DNA of 64,000 bases from Wocania ichthyoenteri Th78 (lineage in GTDB: Bacteria > Bacteroidota > Bacteroidia > Flavobacteriales > Flavobacteriaceae): positions 781,501 to 845,500 of the forward strand of contig NZ_KN525716.1 in the NCBI RefSeq assembly GCF_000789235.1, read 5' to 3'. The notes under the pieces were generated by a model. The model was not told the origin of the DNA. It ran no database searches and saw only the letters and a list, made by a program, of their open reading frames with translations. The position numbers were made by a program, and so were the translations under genes. This document shows positions 19,684 to 29,518 of the stretch, one piece after another (the first letter of the stretch is position 1; each line of letters begins with the position of its first letter).

Positions 19684-21573
19684 TTACCATCCTGGGTTTT
19701 GAATTATTGAAGGTGTATTAATAATTTCAGATTCTGGTATTGGCCATAAATAATCTCTTTCTGTAAAACTTGTATTAAATATTGTTTTTACCGTATAATA
19801 ATTTGTTGCACTATTCTCAAGAACGTTCCACCCTTTTATTAATCCATTCATGTAATTTTTTGCCAATTTCCATCTTCTTAAATCCCAAAATCTACCGCCT
19901 TCAAATGCCATTTCAATCATTCTCTCTTGTTGAATTATACTTCTCATTCCGTCTTTAACTAAAGGTTTTCCTGGGTTTGAAGAAAAATTTTGCCAACTTG
20001 ATACAACGCCATCTAATCCAGCTCTTTCTCGAACTAAATCTATATAAGTATACACGTCACTTGTAGGACCATTAAATTCATTTAAAGCTTCTGCATAATA
20101 TAAGTATAAGTCCGCCAATCTAATTATTGGAAATGGATACCTTTTTACACCAAATGTCCTTCCATCTTGTACAACCGTTTTTATGTTAACCAATTTTTTT
20201 GGCCAATAACCGGTTACTGAATATCCCGAAATATCTGCTACAGACGCAAACTCTCCTAACCTAGCGCGTATATACCAAGGATTATCATCACTATCTTCTC
20301 TTCCGTTTCCAAACCATGTTGCTCTATCGAAAGATAAATCTGAATAAAAACGAGTTTCTCTATCAAAGTTTAAAACGGCCGTTTCTTGCCCTGGTTCTAT
20401 TTGATACTTTTCAGTGGTCAATGCTTGTCTTAAATTGTATCTATTATTATAGTCATACGTAACATCTTCATTAATTGGTACACCATTTTTTGAATAGTAT
20501 GTTTCTGCAATTCTTAAAGTTGGAGCATGTCTTGCCGCTACTACATAACCTATTGTATATGCATACAACTTAGTCATAGATTCACTTTGTATTGACCCTG
20601 TATAATCTGTATGCCCCCATATAAGCTCTGGATTCCAAGGCTCAGTAACTCTACCTCTTAAAGCGGCAGTTAACAATGTTACATCTGATTGTGGAAAAGG
20701 GTTTATATAATCACTTTTTTTATAAAGTCTAAGCCCTGCTTCATGGCAAATATCTATAGCTTCTTTACAAGCTGTAGCCGCCATTTGCCATTTTTCAGCA
20801 GAATATGTTAAAGGGAATAAAGGCTCCCCTTCTGCATTTAAAAAATCTTGATATACACTATTCCCATTAAATAAAGGGCTTGCATAAGTCATTAAAACTC
20901 TAGCTTTAATTGCTGCGGCAATTGGTTTAGTTATTCTTCCTAAATCAAGACTTTCAAATTGAAGGGTTAGTGGTAAATCTGCAATTGCTTTATCCATTAA
21001 ATCAATAATATAAGGCACTACTTCATCTACTGGTTTTCTTACAGGTTTTAAATTTAAATTAGTATCACCTACCTCAACTGCTTCATCGCTTATTACAATT
21101 GGGCCATACATTTTAAACAAATAAAAATGAAAATAAGCTTTTAAAAAATTAACTTCGGCTATCCAAACTCTTTTCTCATAAGCATCCATCCCTAACACAT
21201 CTTCAATTTTATTTAAAAATATATTACAATTTCTAATCCCAACATATAAATCTCTTACACTGCTTCCAGTCCACTTATCGTCATAAGGATTTGTTGCATT
21301 TTGAAACCCTTGAGCAATTCTAACACCAGTTCTATTTTGTAGTGCTGTTGGATACCAAATTTCATCACCTGCATTTAATGCAGGATTATTTACACTTCCA
21401 GGAGAAGGTATTGCAGAATAAATAGTAACTAAAAATTTTTGTGCATTATACCTGTTTGAAAAAGCATTGTCTATTGTTGCTACATTATCAGGTACCACAT
21501 CTAAATAATCTTTTTCGCAAGAAGTAAATATACTTGCAATTAAAATTAATCCTATATATATATTATTTTTCAT
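19684..21573 (-). CDS. susD: SusD/RagB-family nutrient-binding lipoprotein (PUL A)
   Basis: A 629-residue outer-membrane lipoprotein (lipobox SIFTSC, Cys19) of the SusD/RagB family, which forms the lid over its SusC partner and binds the incoming oligosaccharide. Family features include the N-terminal LDVVPDN segment, the tetratricopeptide-like helices in the first half, and the C-terminal RLADLYLYYAEALNEFNG and IQQERMIEMAFEGGRFWDLRRW motifs followed by LWPIPESEIINTPSIIQNPGW. At 629 residues it is longer than average. It lies 11 bp downstream of the SusC gene. Confidence 0.95.
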   Translation of the reverse strand: MKNNIYIGLILIASIFTSCEKDYLDVVPDNVATIDNAFSNRYNAQKFLVTIYSAIPSPGSVNNPALNAGDEIWYPTALQNRTGVRIAQGFQNATNPYDDKWTGSSVRDLYVGIRNCNIFLNKIEDVLGMDAYEKRVWIAEVNFLKAYFHFYLFKMYGPIVISDEAVEVGDTNLNLKPVRKPVDEVVPYIIDLMDKAIADLPLTLQFESLDLGRITKPIAAAIKARVLMTYASPLFNGNSVYQDFLNAEGEPLFPLTYSAEKWQMAATACKEAIDICHEAGLRLYKKSDYINPFPQSDVTLLTAALRGRVTEPWNPELIWGHTDYTGSIQSESMTKLYAYTIGYVVAARHAPTLRIAETYYSKNGVPINEDVTYDYNNRYNLRQALTTEKYQIEPGQETAVLNFDRETRFYSDLSFDRATWFGNGREDSDDNPWYIRARLGEFASVADISGYSVTGYWPKKLVNIKTVVQDGRTFGVKRYPFPIIRLADLYLYYAEALNEFNGPTSDVYTYIDLVRERAGLDGVVSSWQNFSSNPGKPLVKDGMRSIIQQERMIEMAFEGGRFWDLRRWKLAKNYMNGLIKGWNVLENSATNYYTVKTIFNTSFTERDYLWPIPESEIINTPSIIQNPGW

Positions 21574-21584
21574 ATTCTATGTTT

Positions 21585-24500
21585 TTAAAAAGAAATATTT
21601 ACACCTAAATTATACACTCTCTGATTTGGATAGCCTAATCCATTACCTGCCAATTCAGCATCCCATAATTTAAATTTACTTATTGCAAATAAATTAGTGC
21701 CACTTACATAAAACCTTACTTTTTCCATTTTAAGTTTAGATACCAGTTTATCTGATAAGCTATAACCTATTTCAGCTGACTTCATTCTAATAAAAGCACC
21801 ATCTTGCATAAACCAAGTACTTGTTTGTTGATTATTTGGTATATGTGATGTAGATAACCTTGGCCATAATGCATATAAATCTCTATTTGTTTCAGACCAA
21901 TGGCTATCTGCATACGCTTTTAATAATTGATTTTGTTGAATATATGATGTACCTGCCTCTCCAAATTCTACAAATGGAGCTGTTGCTTGTGGATTAATCC
22001 AAAAAGAAGAATTAGCAGCGCCTTGAAAGAAAGTAGAAATATCAAACCCTTTAAAACCAAAAGAAATGCCAGCACCATAAACTATTTCTGGAACTGTAGG
22101 ATTTCCTATAGGAACTCTATCTAATCCAGAAATTTTGCCATCTCTATTAATATCTTTATACTTAATATCGCCACCCGTATACTCTCCAAAAGTCTGTTCT
22201 GGAGAATTATTTACTTCTGCTTGATCTACAAACAAACGTTCAGCAACATACCCCCAAACTTGATTAATTGGTTGCCCAACACGTGATAACCAAGGTGTTG
22301 CAGAATAATCTGGCTCTTCAATTTTTGTAATTTCGTTAGTTGCATATGTGAAATTACCTCTAAATTGCATCCAGGCTCCACTATTAAAACTTTCTGTATA
22401 TACAAGAGAAGCATCAATACCATGGCTAGTAGCTTCTCCAATATTTGCTCTAACATTAGCTTGTAGCCCTAATGATGATGGTAAAACTCTATTTGCTAAA
22501 ATATTTGATCTATTCTCTTTAAAAACATCAACTTCTAAATCAATATTATTAAATAAACCTAATTCTAAACCAACATTCATTTTTTTTGCAGTCTCCCATG
22601 TTATTTGATCATTTGCATAACGTTGAATGGAAACACCCGATAAAAAATTATTAAAATCCTCACCTGTTACATAACTCCCTAATCCATCATTTAGACTTAC
22701 TCTTGACAAGTAAAAAAATCTATCATTAGGACCACCAATTTGATCGTTTCCAACTAAACCATACGACCCTTTAATTTTTAATTTAGTAACTACATCTTTT
22801 ATAGGCTCAAAGAATTTTTCATCTGAAGCCATCCATCCTAAGGCTAAGGAAGGAAAGAATCCCCAACGATTATTTTTCGCAAATCTTTCAGAACCATTAT
22901 ATCCAAAACTAATCTCTGCAAAATACTTTTGTGCTCTGGCGTAGGTAAAACGACCTGACATTCCCATATTTCTATATGGAAGTGATTTTTCTAGGGTTCC
23001 TTGATTTGAAAACAACCTATTGTTAAGTGTAAATACTAACAAACCACTTACCTCATTTTTATCATCAATTTCTTTATTATATGAAATATTTGATTCTACG
23101 TATGCTGAAGAAGTTATCAATTTAGTTCCTTCATTATAATCTAAATATTCAGTTCCTCTTTCTTCATTTAAAAGGTTAAATGAAATTGTTCCTGTATCTC
23201 TATTTAATGTTGGCGAATAATAATATGGGTTGTAAAACCTGTTAACAGAATAAAAAGATTGTTTAGTTTGATTATACATCAATTTAAGATGTAATCCTTC
23301 GGTTATAAAACTAAAATCTTGATTAAATTCTAATTGAGCAATAACTTTAGAATTGGTACCTTCTCTATAACCACTTACCATTTCTGCGTAAGGATTTAAA
23401 AAGTTTCCATCACGATGGTTACCAAATAAAATATGATTTGTAAATTCATGCTCTGCATCTTTATCATAAAAAGGTCTAAAATTAACTGGATTACTATGTA
23501 CTACCATTTTATAAATTTCAGCTCCACCTTGTCTTGGACCGTTATAATCTTCAAAACTCACATTAAAATTAAGTTTTAGCTTAGATGTTTCAGTTAAATT
23601 TATATTTGTTGAAGAACGAAAATTATATTGTTTAAAATCAATATTACTATTAAAGTCATTAATTTTTGGAACTTCTAGTATACCATTATCTTGGCTTGCT
23701 GCCATAGACACATAATAGCGTGCTGTTTTACCCCCACCATTCAAACTAAAATTAAAACGCTTATTTATTGTATAATCTTTAAACAGTTCTTTATGCCAAT
23801 CTGTAGTTGGATATAAAACTGGATTTGCACCTGCAATAGTGTTTTCGATTTTCTCTAAAGAATAAGGTAATAATCCAAGTGGGTCACGTGTTCTAACCGC
23901 TTCATTACCTAATTTCATATACGTAATTGGATCTGCTAATTCGATATTTTGCGTTGGCATTGAAGAAGAATACTCAACCCTAGCTGAAATTCTAACTGGC
24001 CCTTCAACACCTTCTTTAGTCGTTACAAAAATAACACCATTAGCTCCTCTAGCTCCATATAATGCTGTTGCAGATGCATCTTTCATTATAGAAAACTCTG
24101 CAATATCATCTGGATGTAATCTACGTAAATCGTCAATAGTTAATTCAACTCCATCAATTAAAATTAAAGGACTTGATGCATATCCAAAAGTTGTAACACC
24201 TCTAACAAAAAATTCTGCATTATCACTTCCTGGTTCTCCACCTCTTTGATATGATATTAAACCTGGAACTCTTCCTGCCAAGGATGTAGTTAAATTACTT
24301 GACGGAATTTTAAGTTCAGAGGGTTTTATTGTAGTCATTGAGACTATTACATTTTTCTTTTTTTGTTTACCAAAGCTTACTAAAACTACTTCATCTAACT
24401 CATCTGCCGATTCTTCTAAAGTAACATTTATAATTTTTTGATTGTTAATTGGAATCTCTTGCGATGCAAAGCCTAAAAAGGAGAAAACCAAAACAGAGTT

Positions 24501-25040
24501 AGGATCCTTTACTTTCAAAGAATAATTTCCATCAAAATCGGTCGAAGTACCATTTTTAGTTCCCTTAACCAAAACAGTTACACCAATTAATGGCACATTT
24601 GTTACATCTACAACATTTCCATTAATAGTATATTGCTGCTCTTTTACTTCTTCTTGTTTGTCAGGGACTTTCTCTTTTATTTTTTTTGTTAAGAATATTT
24701 GTGTATCAATAACATTAAAAACGGTTGTAGTTTTATTAAATACTCTTTGCAAAATAGAGGTTACATTTTCTTTTTTAGCCTTAACCGAAACAAGCCGATT
24801 TAGATCTACATCCTTTATTTTATATATAAAACGAAAATCACTTTTACTCTCTATAATATCTATTAATTGTTCTACTTTTATATTATTTAAATCCAAAGAA
24901 ATTTTAGTAATCTGCGAATATGATGTATTAGCCTGAACTGTAAATAATGTAACAAACAAAAATAAGGCACTTAACTTCATTTTAAGGTTGGATTTTAAAT
25001 GTAGGCGATATTCTTTCTTTTTATAAAGAATTTTTTTCAT
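21585..25040 (-). CDS. susC: SusC/RagA TonB-dependent transporter with STN signalling domain (PUL A)
   Basis: A 1151-residue outer-membrane transporter. Domain order: signal region (to about 42), STN domain (about 45-115, ISLDLNNIKVEQLIDIIESK) that talks to the FecR anti-sigma, carboxypeptidase-like domain (about 135-215, VSVTVLVKG-type sequence: GVTVLVKGTKNGTSTDFDG), TonB plug (about 230-350, LIDGVELTIDDLRRLHPDD, SATALYGARGANGVIFVTTK) and a 22-strand barrel ending in LGVNISF. The STN domain and the neighbouring fecR and sigma genes indicate trans-envelope signalling. A second ATG at residue 21 would also give a signal peptide; the longer start is usual in the family. Substrate is unknown. 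Confidence 0.95.
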   Translation of the reverse strand: MKKILYKKKEYRLHLKSNLKMKLSALFLFVTLFTVQANTSYSQITKISLDLNNIKVEQLIDIIESKSDFRFIYKIKDVDLNRLVSVKAKKENVTSILQRVFNKTTTVFNVIDTQIFLTKKIKEKVPDKQEEVKEQQYTINGNVVDVTNVPLIGVTVLVKGTKNGTSTDFDGNYSLKVKDPNSVLVFSFLGFASQEIPINNQKIINVTLEESADELDEVVLVSFGKQKKKNVIVSMTTIKPSELKIPSSNLTTSLAGRVPGLISYQRGGEPGSDNAEFFVRGVTTFGYASSPLILIDGVELTIDDLRRLHPDDIAEFSIMKDASATALYGARGANGVIFVTTKEGVEGPVRISARVEYSSSMPTQNIELADPITYMKLGNEAVRTRDPLGLLPYSLEKIENTIAGANPVLYPTTDWHKELFKDYTINKRFNFSLNGGGKTARYYVSMAASQDNGILEVPKINDFNSNIDFKQYNFRSSTNINLTETSKLKLNFNVSFEDYNGPRQGGAEIYKMVVHSNPVNFRPFYDKDAEHEFTNHILFGNHRDGNFLNPYAEMVSGYREGTNSKVIAQLEFNQDFSFITEGLHLKLMYNQTKQSFYSVNRFYNPYYYSPTLNRDTGTISFNLLNEERGTEYLDYNEGTKLITSSAYVESNISYNKEIDDKNEVSGLLVFTLNNRLFSNQGTLEKSLPYRNMGMSGRFTYARAQKYFAEISFGYNGSERFAKNNRWGFFPSLALGWMASDEKFFEPIKDVVTKLKIKGSYGLVGNDQIGGPNDRFFYLSRVSLNDGLGSYVTGEDFNNFLSGVSIQRYANDQITWETAKKMNVGLELGLFNNIDLEVDVFKENRSNILANRVLPSSLGLQANVRANIGEATSHGIDASLVYTESFNSGAWMQFRGNFTYATNEITKIEEPDYSATPWLSRVGQPINQVWGYVAERLFVDQAEVNNSPEQTFGEYTGGDIKYKDINRDGKISGLDRVPIGNPTVPEIVYGAGISFGFKGFDISTFFQGAANSSFWINPQATAPFVEFGEAGTSYIQQNQLLKAYADSHWSETNRDLYALWPRLSTSHIPNNQQTSTWFMQDGAFIRMKSAEIGYSLSDKLVSKLKMEKVRFYVSGTNLFAISKFKLWDAELAGNGLGYPNQRVYNLGVNISF

Positions 25041-25083
25041 ACTTTTAAGTTTTAGTTGTGGTTAATTTTTAATCACTTATTTC

Positions 25084-25116
25084 AAACCAAAAACTGGCTT
25101 CAACAGTTTTTGGTTT
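25084..25116. terminator. Hairpin between fecR and susC
   Basis: A perfect 13-bp stem, AAACCAAAAACTG at 25084-25096 and its complement at 25104-25116, with a 7-nt loop. It lies downstream of fecR and upstream of susC on their coding strand, so it probably ends or attenuates the sigma/anti-sigma transcript. The long T-run is on the opposite (plus) side, with only a short one on the minus side. Confidence 0.55.
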
Positions 25117-25187
25117 TTTTTTATTACATAAGTAATTTTTAATAGAAAATAGTTGCAATTGTCTGTTTTGCTGCATAGGCATATTAA

Positions 25188-26387
25188 TTATTGGATGGTT
25201 ATATGATTATTATCAATCACAAAATCTATATTATATGTCATGTTTAAATATTCTAACACCCTTTGAATAGGCACATCTTTAAAACTTGCATTAAATATTT
25301 CATTTGCTAACACTTTATCATTAATTGTTATTGACACATTATAATGACGCTCTAGTTTTTTAAGAATGTTTTCGAAAGTCATATCTCTAAAAACAAGTTC
25401 TCCATGTATCCAAGATGTATAAATACTTGTAATTACAGGTTTTGTATCTATTTGTTTATCCTTTTTATTAAAACTTCCTTTCATACCAGGAATCAGTAAA
25501 ACCTTATCAGATTTATTTAATTCAGTAATATCATCTGTTTTATACATACTAACTGACCCTTCTACTAACACAACGTCGGTAATAGTATCTTCAGGATACG
25601 TAGATACATTAAATTTTGTACCGTAAACTTCTACGTTAAGACCATTATTATTTACAACAAACAAATGTTCTTTATCTGTAGCGACATCAAAATAAGCTTC
25701 TCCCTCTAAAAAAACCTCCCTACTATAACCTTCTAAAAACTTAATAGGGTATTTAATAGACGTACCAGCATTTAAATACACCTTTGTTCCATCAGACAAC
25801 AACAATTGAAATGTCTTTCCGTAAGGAATACTTAAAATATTATATGTAAGCTCATTAGTTTTTAAAGCATTTGAATAAGCTATACTACTCTTTACTTGTT
25901 TACCCACAACATTCCCTTCCTCGTTAACTAGTTCTTGAGATTCTTTCGTATCAATAATCTTTATTGCACCATTATCTAACTGAAGAGTAATAGAAGTTTT
26001 TGGAACCAGTTCTTGGTCTAGATTCAATGTATTTGAAAAATAATTATTTTGATATAATACACCTACTGCAATAAAACTAATAAATAGTGCAGCTATGCTT
26101 AAAGACTTAATAATAAATCTCTTTTTTTTGCTTTGAGACACTAAACTTTTTCTTTTTTTATCATACCCCCCCCTTATGTTCTCATAAATTCTAAAAGATG
26201 CTTTTTCATCAATTTCAGACAACTCATTAACAGAAAGATTATTTATCTCCTCAACAGAAGGCATATCATATGTGCTAAATTCACTTTGATTATTAAAGAA
26301 GCTAACAAGTATTTCTTTTTCTGCCTTTGTGCAAGTATTTAAAGCATGTTTTTTAAGTAAATTTCTAATATATGGGTCTGTGTTCAT
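25188..26387 (-). CDS. FecR-family anti-sigma factor (PUL A)
   Basis: A 399-residue inner-membrane anti-sigma factor. Residues 1-88 are the cytoplasmic sigma-binding part, about 89-112 a single membrane segment (SLSIAALFISFIAVGVLY), about 185-290 the periplasmic FecR domain (YGKTFQLLLSDGTKVYLNAG, REVFLEGEAYFDVA) and the last 70 residues the DUF4974 domain that contacts the STN domain (LVFRDMTFENILKKLERHYNV, ALANEIFNASF-like: VLANEIFNASF). It transmits the substrate signal from SusC to the ECF sigma factor encoded just upstream. Odd point: an eight-G tract at 26166-26173 encodes residues near 72, just before the membrane segment. Confidence 0.93.
   Translation of the reverse strand: MNTDPYIRNLLKKHALNTCTKAEKEILVSFFNNQSEFSTYDMPSVEEINNLSVNELSEIDEKASFRIYENIRGGYDKKRKSLVSQSKKKRFIIKSLSIAALFISFIAVGVLYQNNYFSNTLNLDQELVPKTSITLQLDNGAIKIIDTKESQELVNEEGNVVGKQVKSSIAYSNALKTNELTYNILSIPYGKTFQLLLSDGTKVYLNAGTSIKYPIKFLEGYSREVFLEGEAYFDVATDKEHLFVVNNNGLNVEVYGTKFNVSTYPEDTITDVVLVEGSVSMYKTDDITELNKSDKVLLIPGMKGSFNKKDKQIDTKPVITSIYTSWIHGELVFRDMTFENILKKLERHYNVSITINDKVLANEIFNASFKDVPIQRVLEYLNMTYNIDFVIDNNHITIQ
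26166..26173 (-). repeat. G8 homopolymer tract inside fecR
   Basis: Eight consecutive C on the plus strand (G8 in the gene: AGG GGG GGG) in an AT-rich gene, encoding R-G-G near residue 72. One-base slippage would shift the frame just before the membrane segment and leave only the cytoplasmic sigma-binding part. Confidence 0.8.
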
Positions 26388-26569
26388 TCTTTTAAAATAC
26401 TAATTAAAGTTTTCTATATATAATACAATTGAAAACCTGTCGAATACCACTCCAATATCTTTTTTTTTATTCTTTTTTTAATCTACCAGCACTAAAAAAA
26501 CTTAAGTAATTGATTTTTAATAGAATAAAATGATTCGGATAAGAATAAAAAACTAAAAAAATTGAAGGT

Positions 26570-27160
26570 TTATGAGAAAAAAGAAAAGAGAAAAAGAAAA
26601 GTGATATCACTATGGGTGTATAAAAAGTCTCTTATTGAGTCAAGGGCTCTACTCATTTGATTTTTAACTGTATTTTTTGATATTCCTAACTCTTTACTAA
26701 TTTGGTCATAGCTCATGTCTTCTTTTCTAGAGAGTTCAAAGATACGTTTTCGCTTAGGTGGCAAATTATTAATTGCTTGTTGTTGTAATTTTTCACAGTA
26801 AATTTCATCAAATAAAACGTCTGTAGAATTGTAATACGTTGATTTTTCATAAAAGACACTCTCCCTCATTCTTCTATCATTAGCAGCTTTATGCAAAAAA
26901 TTAATCGTTAAATTACGAGTGATAGTAAAAATATAAGACTTAAAAGATAAATCTGGATTAAGGTTTTCTCGGGTTAGCCAAACTTTTAGAAATACGTCTT
27001 GCACAATTTCCTCAGCGTATACCTTTTCCTTAAGCATTTTCTTGCTATAGTTATAAACATCATTCTTATAATGATTAAATAATTTTAGAAAAGCACTTTC
27101 ATTGCTATTTGCAACTTCTGTTACTAAAAATATTTCATTAAAAAAATTTGTTTTACACAT
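26570..27160 (-). CDS. ECF RNA polymerase sigma factor (FecI-like, PUL A)
   Basis: A 196-residue extracytoplasmic-function sigma factor. Region 2 spans about 22-92 (LFNHYKNDVYNYSKKMLK, EEIVQDVFLKVWLTRENL, SYIFTITRNLTINFLHK) and region 4 about 125-180 (LPPKRKRIFELSRKEDMSYDQISKELGISKNTVKNQMSRAL). It directs transcription of the PUL A susC operon when released by the FecR partner 182 bp downstream. Length and motifs are normal for Bacteroidota polysaccharide-PUL sigma factors. It is the first gene of PUL A, preceded by a gap of about 1 kb. Confidence 0.94.
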   Translation of the reverse strand: MCKTNFFNEIFLVTEVANSNESAFLKLFNHYKNDVYNYSKKMLKEKVYAEEIVQDVFLKVWLTRENLNPDLSFKSYIFTITRNLTINFLHKAANDRRMRESVFYEKSTYYNSTDVLFDEIYCEKLQQQAINNLPPKRKRIFELSRKEDMSYDQISKELGISKNTVKNQMSRALDSIRDFLYTHSDITFLFLFSFFS

Positions 27161-28222
27161 TAATTTTTAAATAATTCGAGGAAGTGCTATTTTTTTTTAA
27201 CTAAAAACTTATTATCCTTCTAAATTTATTTATTACTATGAGATCGTTAGGTGTAATTGTTTAAAAACGTCAAAACCGACAAAAAATCATTATCGAAAAC
27301 GAATTACTTCCAAATTCATCAAGTCAAATCCTAAATTTACAATCACTTACTCTTGGGTCAATGATATTAATATAAACAGTTAATTAAACTCATTGAGCAT
27401 TTTAATTTATTGAGTACGTATTGAATAACAACTTTTATTCAAAATTTACAATGGATTCACAAATTGCAAACTATGGCAATTTATATAAATAGTTTGTTAC
27501 AAAACATGCACAATTTATGCGTAAACATGGATTATATTACTTTTTTTAAAAATATTTATGTTCTTTGTAATATCTGGGAGAAATCTTCATTGTCATTCTA
27601 AATATTCTAGAAAAATAAAACGGGTCGTCGTACCACTTCACTACTAATTTCAGAAATTTGCCTATTAGAAAAAATAAGTAACTGAAAGGCGTGCTATACT
27701 TTATGGTGTATAAAATAATCTATTAAATTAGGATTGTGTTTTTAATTTGAACATTTTTAGAAGAATTAAGAATGAGACAATTTAAAAGTGTGAGCTAATT
27801 CTTGAAGAATAAAATTCTTTCGTAGTTTTCATTAAAATTGTACAACGAAAGTTAATTTGACATATTTAGGTATAATCTCAAGGTTTACAATTCGTCAACA
27901 ATAAATGTAAAAATTAGTAGACAACCTATAAATACTCATATTCGGGTCATAAATCCAAACTCAGACTGGTCACAAAAACCATTTCAAAATTATTAAAAGA
28001 ATCTGAAGATTAAGACTTTCAGCCTTTTCATTTTAACCAATTTCAATTGTCATCTATTATTAGTATCAAAAAAGTAAATTATCTAGTACGTGTGTGTGTG
28101 TTTAAAAACAACTGAAGAATCATATATAATTTTAAAGTATTTAAACATCCTTCTTAATTATTAGGTACTCTACTATGTTACAAAACATAAACTGTGTATC
28201 CTTAATTTACAAATAAGAGATT
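27161..28222. other. Gap of about 1 kb between PUL A and PUL B
   Basis: Apart from the AraC remnant at 27546-27735 no gene is seen. The part 27965-28074 is a degenerate relative of 1650-1740: it keeps GGTCACAAAAACC, CTTTCAGCC and then TTTTCATTTTAACC with the following 35 bp still alignable. A (GT)6 run lies at 28090-28101. The first part probably holds the sigma-factor promoter. Confidence 0.55.
27546..27735 (-). pseudogene. Decayed AraC-family regulator, C-terminal fragment
   Basis: Hand translation of the minus strand gives IDYFIHHKV, a stop (TAG in place of CAG), HAFQLLIFSNRQISEISSEV, then after a one-base frame change WYDDPFYFSRIFRMTMKIS and PRYYKEHKYF with TAA at 27546-27548. This is the second helix-turn-helix and end of an AraC-type protein, inactivated by at least one stop and one frameshift. 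The remaining gene upstream is not recognisable. Confidence 0.8.
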
Positions 28223-29518
28223 TTACAAATCAAATAAACTTGGTAGCCATAAACTCAATTCTGAAAAATAGGTTACTAAAAATAGTGCTACTATCATTGC
28301 TATAAATAGCGGCAATAATGGTTTTATAACTTTTTCTATCGTGGTATTTGCAATCCCTACGCCTACAAATAGTACTGAACCTACAGGAGGTGTACATAGA
28401 CCTATACTTAAATTCATAACCATTATAATTCCAAACTGAATAGGATCCATCCCTAATTCTACTATAATTGGCAAAAATATTGGGGTGAAAATTAATACTG
28501 CTGGTGTCATGTCCATAAAAATGCCGACAAACAATAATATTAAATTGATAATCAAAAGAATAATAACGGGGTTATCGCTTACCGTTAATAATACCGAACT
28601 AATACTTTGAGGAATATTCTCGTAAGACATCACCCAAGACATACTCATTGATGCACCAATTAAAAGCATTACAATAGCTGTTGTACCACAAGAGTCTAAT
28701 AATATTTGCGGTAGGTCTTTATATCTTATTTCTTTATAAATAAACCCTAAAATTAGCGTATATAAGACGGCTATTGCTGAAGCTTCTGTAGCTGTAAAAA
28801 TGCCAACAACAATGCCACCAATAACTACTACTAATAACATTAAACTAGGAAATGCTCTTACAAAAGTTCTTACTACTTCCTTTAAAGTACTTCTTTTACC
28901 TACTTTATAACCTTTCTTTTTTGCCCAAAAAGATGCAACTATCATAAGAAATAGTCCAGTAATAATACCTGGAATATATCCCGCTAAAAATAACGCAGCA
29001 ATGGATACGCCTCCACTTGCTAATGAATATACAATAAGCACATTACTGGGTGGGATAATTAATCCTGTGGTTGATGATGTTATATTTACTGCAGCTCCAA
29101 ATTCTTTTGAATAGCCTTCTTTTTCCATTTCTGGACCTAAAATACTTCCCATAGCCGATGCTGATGCCATGGCAGAACCTGCAATAGCACCCATTAACAT
29201 AGCAGCTATTACATTAATTAAAGCTAATCCCCCAGGAAGTGAACCAACTAAAGTTTTAGCAAAATCGATTAAACGATGTGCTATACCTCCTTTGTTCATG
29301 AGTTGTCCAGAGAGAACAAAAAACGGAATAGCCAATAAAGCAAAACTGTCTAAGCCTGTCGCCATACGTTGAGACACTGTTGTAAGTGCTGGAAGCATTG
29401 AAATACTTGTCATCATAGTTAACAACGATGAAATTGCAATACTCCATGCAACTGGAACACCAATTAGCAATAAACCAATAAAACTAAGTACTAAAACGAG
29501 TATAGGTAAATATTCCAT
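28223..29518 (-). CDS. dctM: TRAP transporter large membrane subunit (DctM)
   Basis: A 431-residue integral membrane protein with about 12 hydrophobic segments, the transporting subunit of a sodium-driven TRAP carrier for carboxylic acids. Typical DctM segments are visible: VPFFVLSGQLMNKGGIAHRL-like sequence (AIPFFVLSGQLMNKGGIA), AAMLMGAIAGSAMASASAMGSI, NITSSTTGLIIPPSNVLIVYS and GLCTPPVGSVLFVG. Its ATG shares one base with the DctQ stop (TAATG), so the two are translationally coupled. It ends the PUL B minus-strand run. The likely cargo is the acidic 4-deoxy-5-keto-uronate released by GH88. Confidence 0.95.
   Translation of the reverse strand: MEYLPILVLVLSFIGLLLIGVPVAWSIAISSLLTMMTSISMLPALTTVSQRMATGLDSFALLAIPFFVLSGQLMNKGGIAHRLIDFAKTLVGSLPGGLALINVIAAMLMGAIAGSAMASASAMGSILGPEMEKEGYSKEFGAAVNITSSTTGLIIPPSNVLIVYSLASGGVSIAALFLAGYIPGIITGLFLMIVASFWAKKKGYKVGKRSTLKEVVRTFVRAFPSLMLLVVVIGGIVVGIFTATEASAIAVLYTLILGFIYKEIRYKDLPQILLDSCGTTAIVMLLIGASMSMSWVMSYENIPQSISSVLLTVSDNPVIILLIINLILLFVGIFMDMTPAVLIFTPIFLPIIVELGMDPIQFGIIMVMNLSIGLCTPPVGSVLFVGVGIANTTIEKVIKPLLPLFIAMIVALFLVTYFSELSLWLPSLFDL

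Noticed and set aside
28090-28101. (GT)6 run as a phase-variation switch
   Set aside because: It lies about 120 bp beyond the dctM stop, in a gene-free gap, with no promoter or coding frame it could affect.
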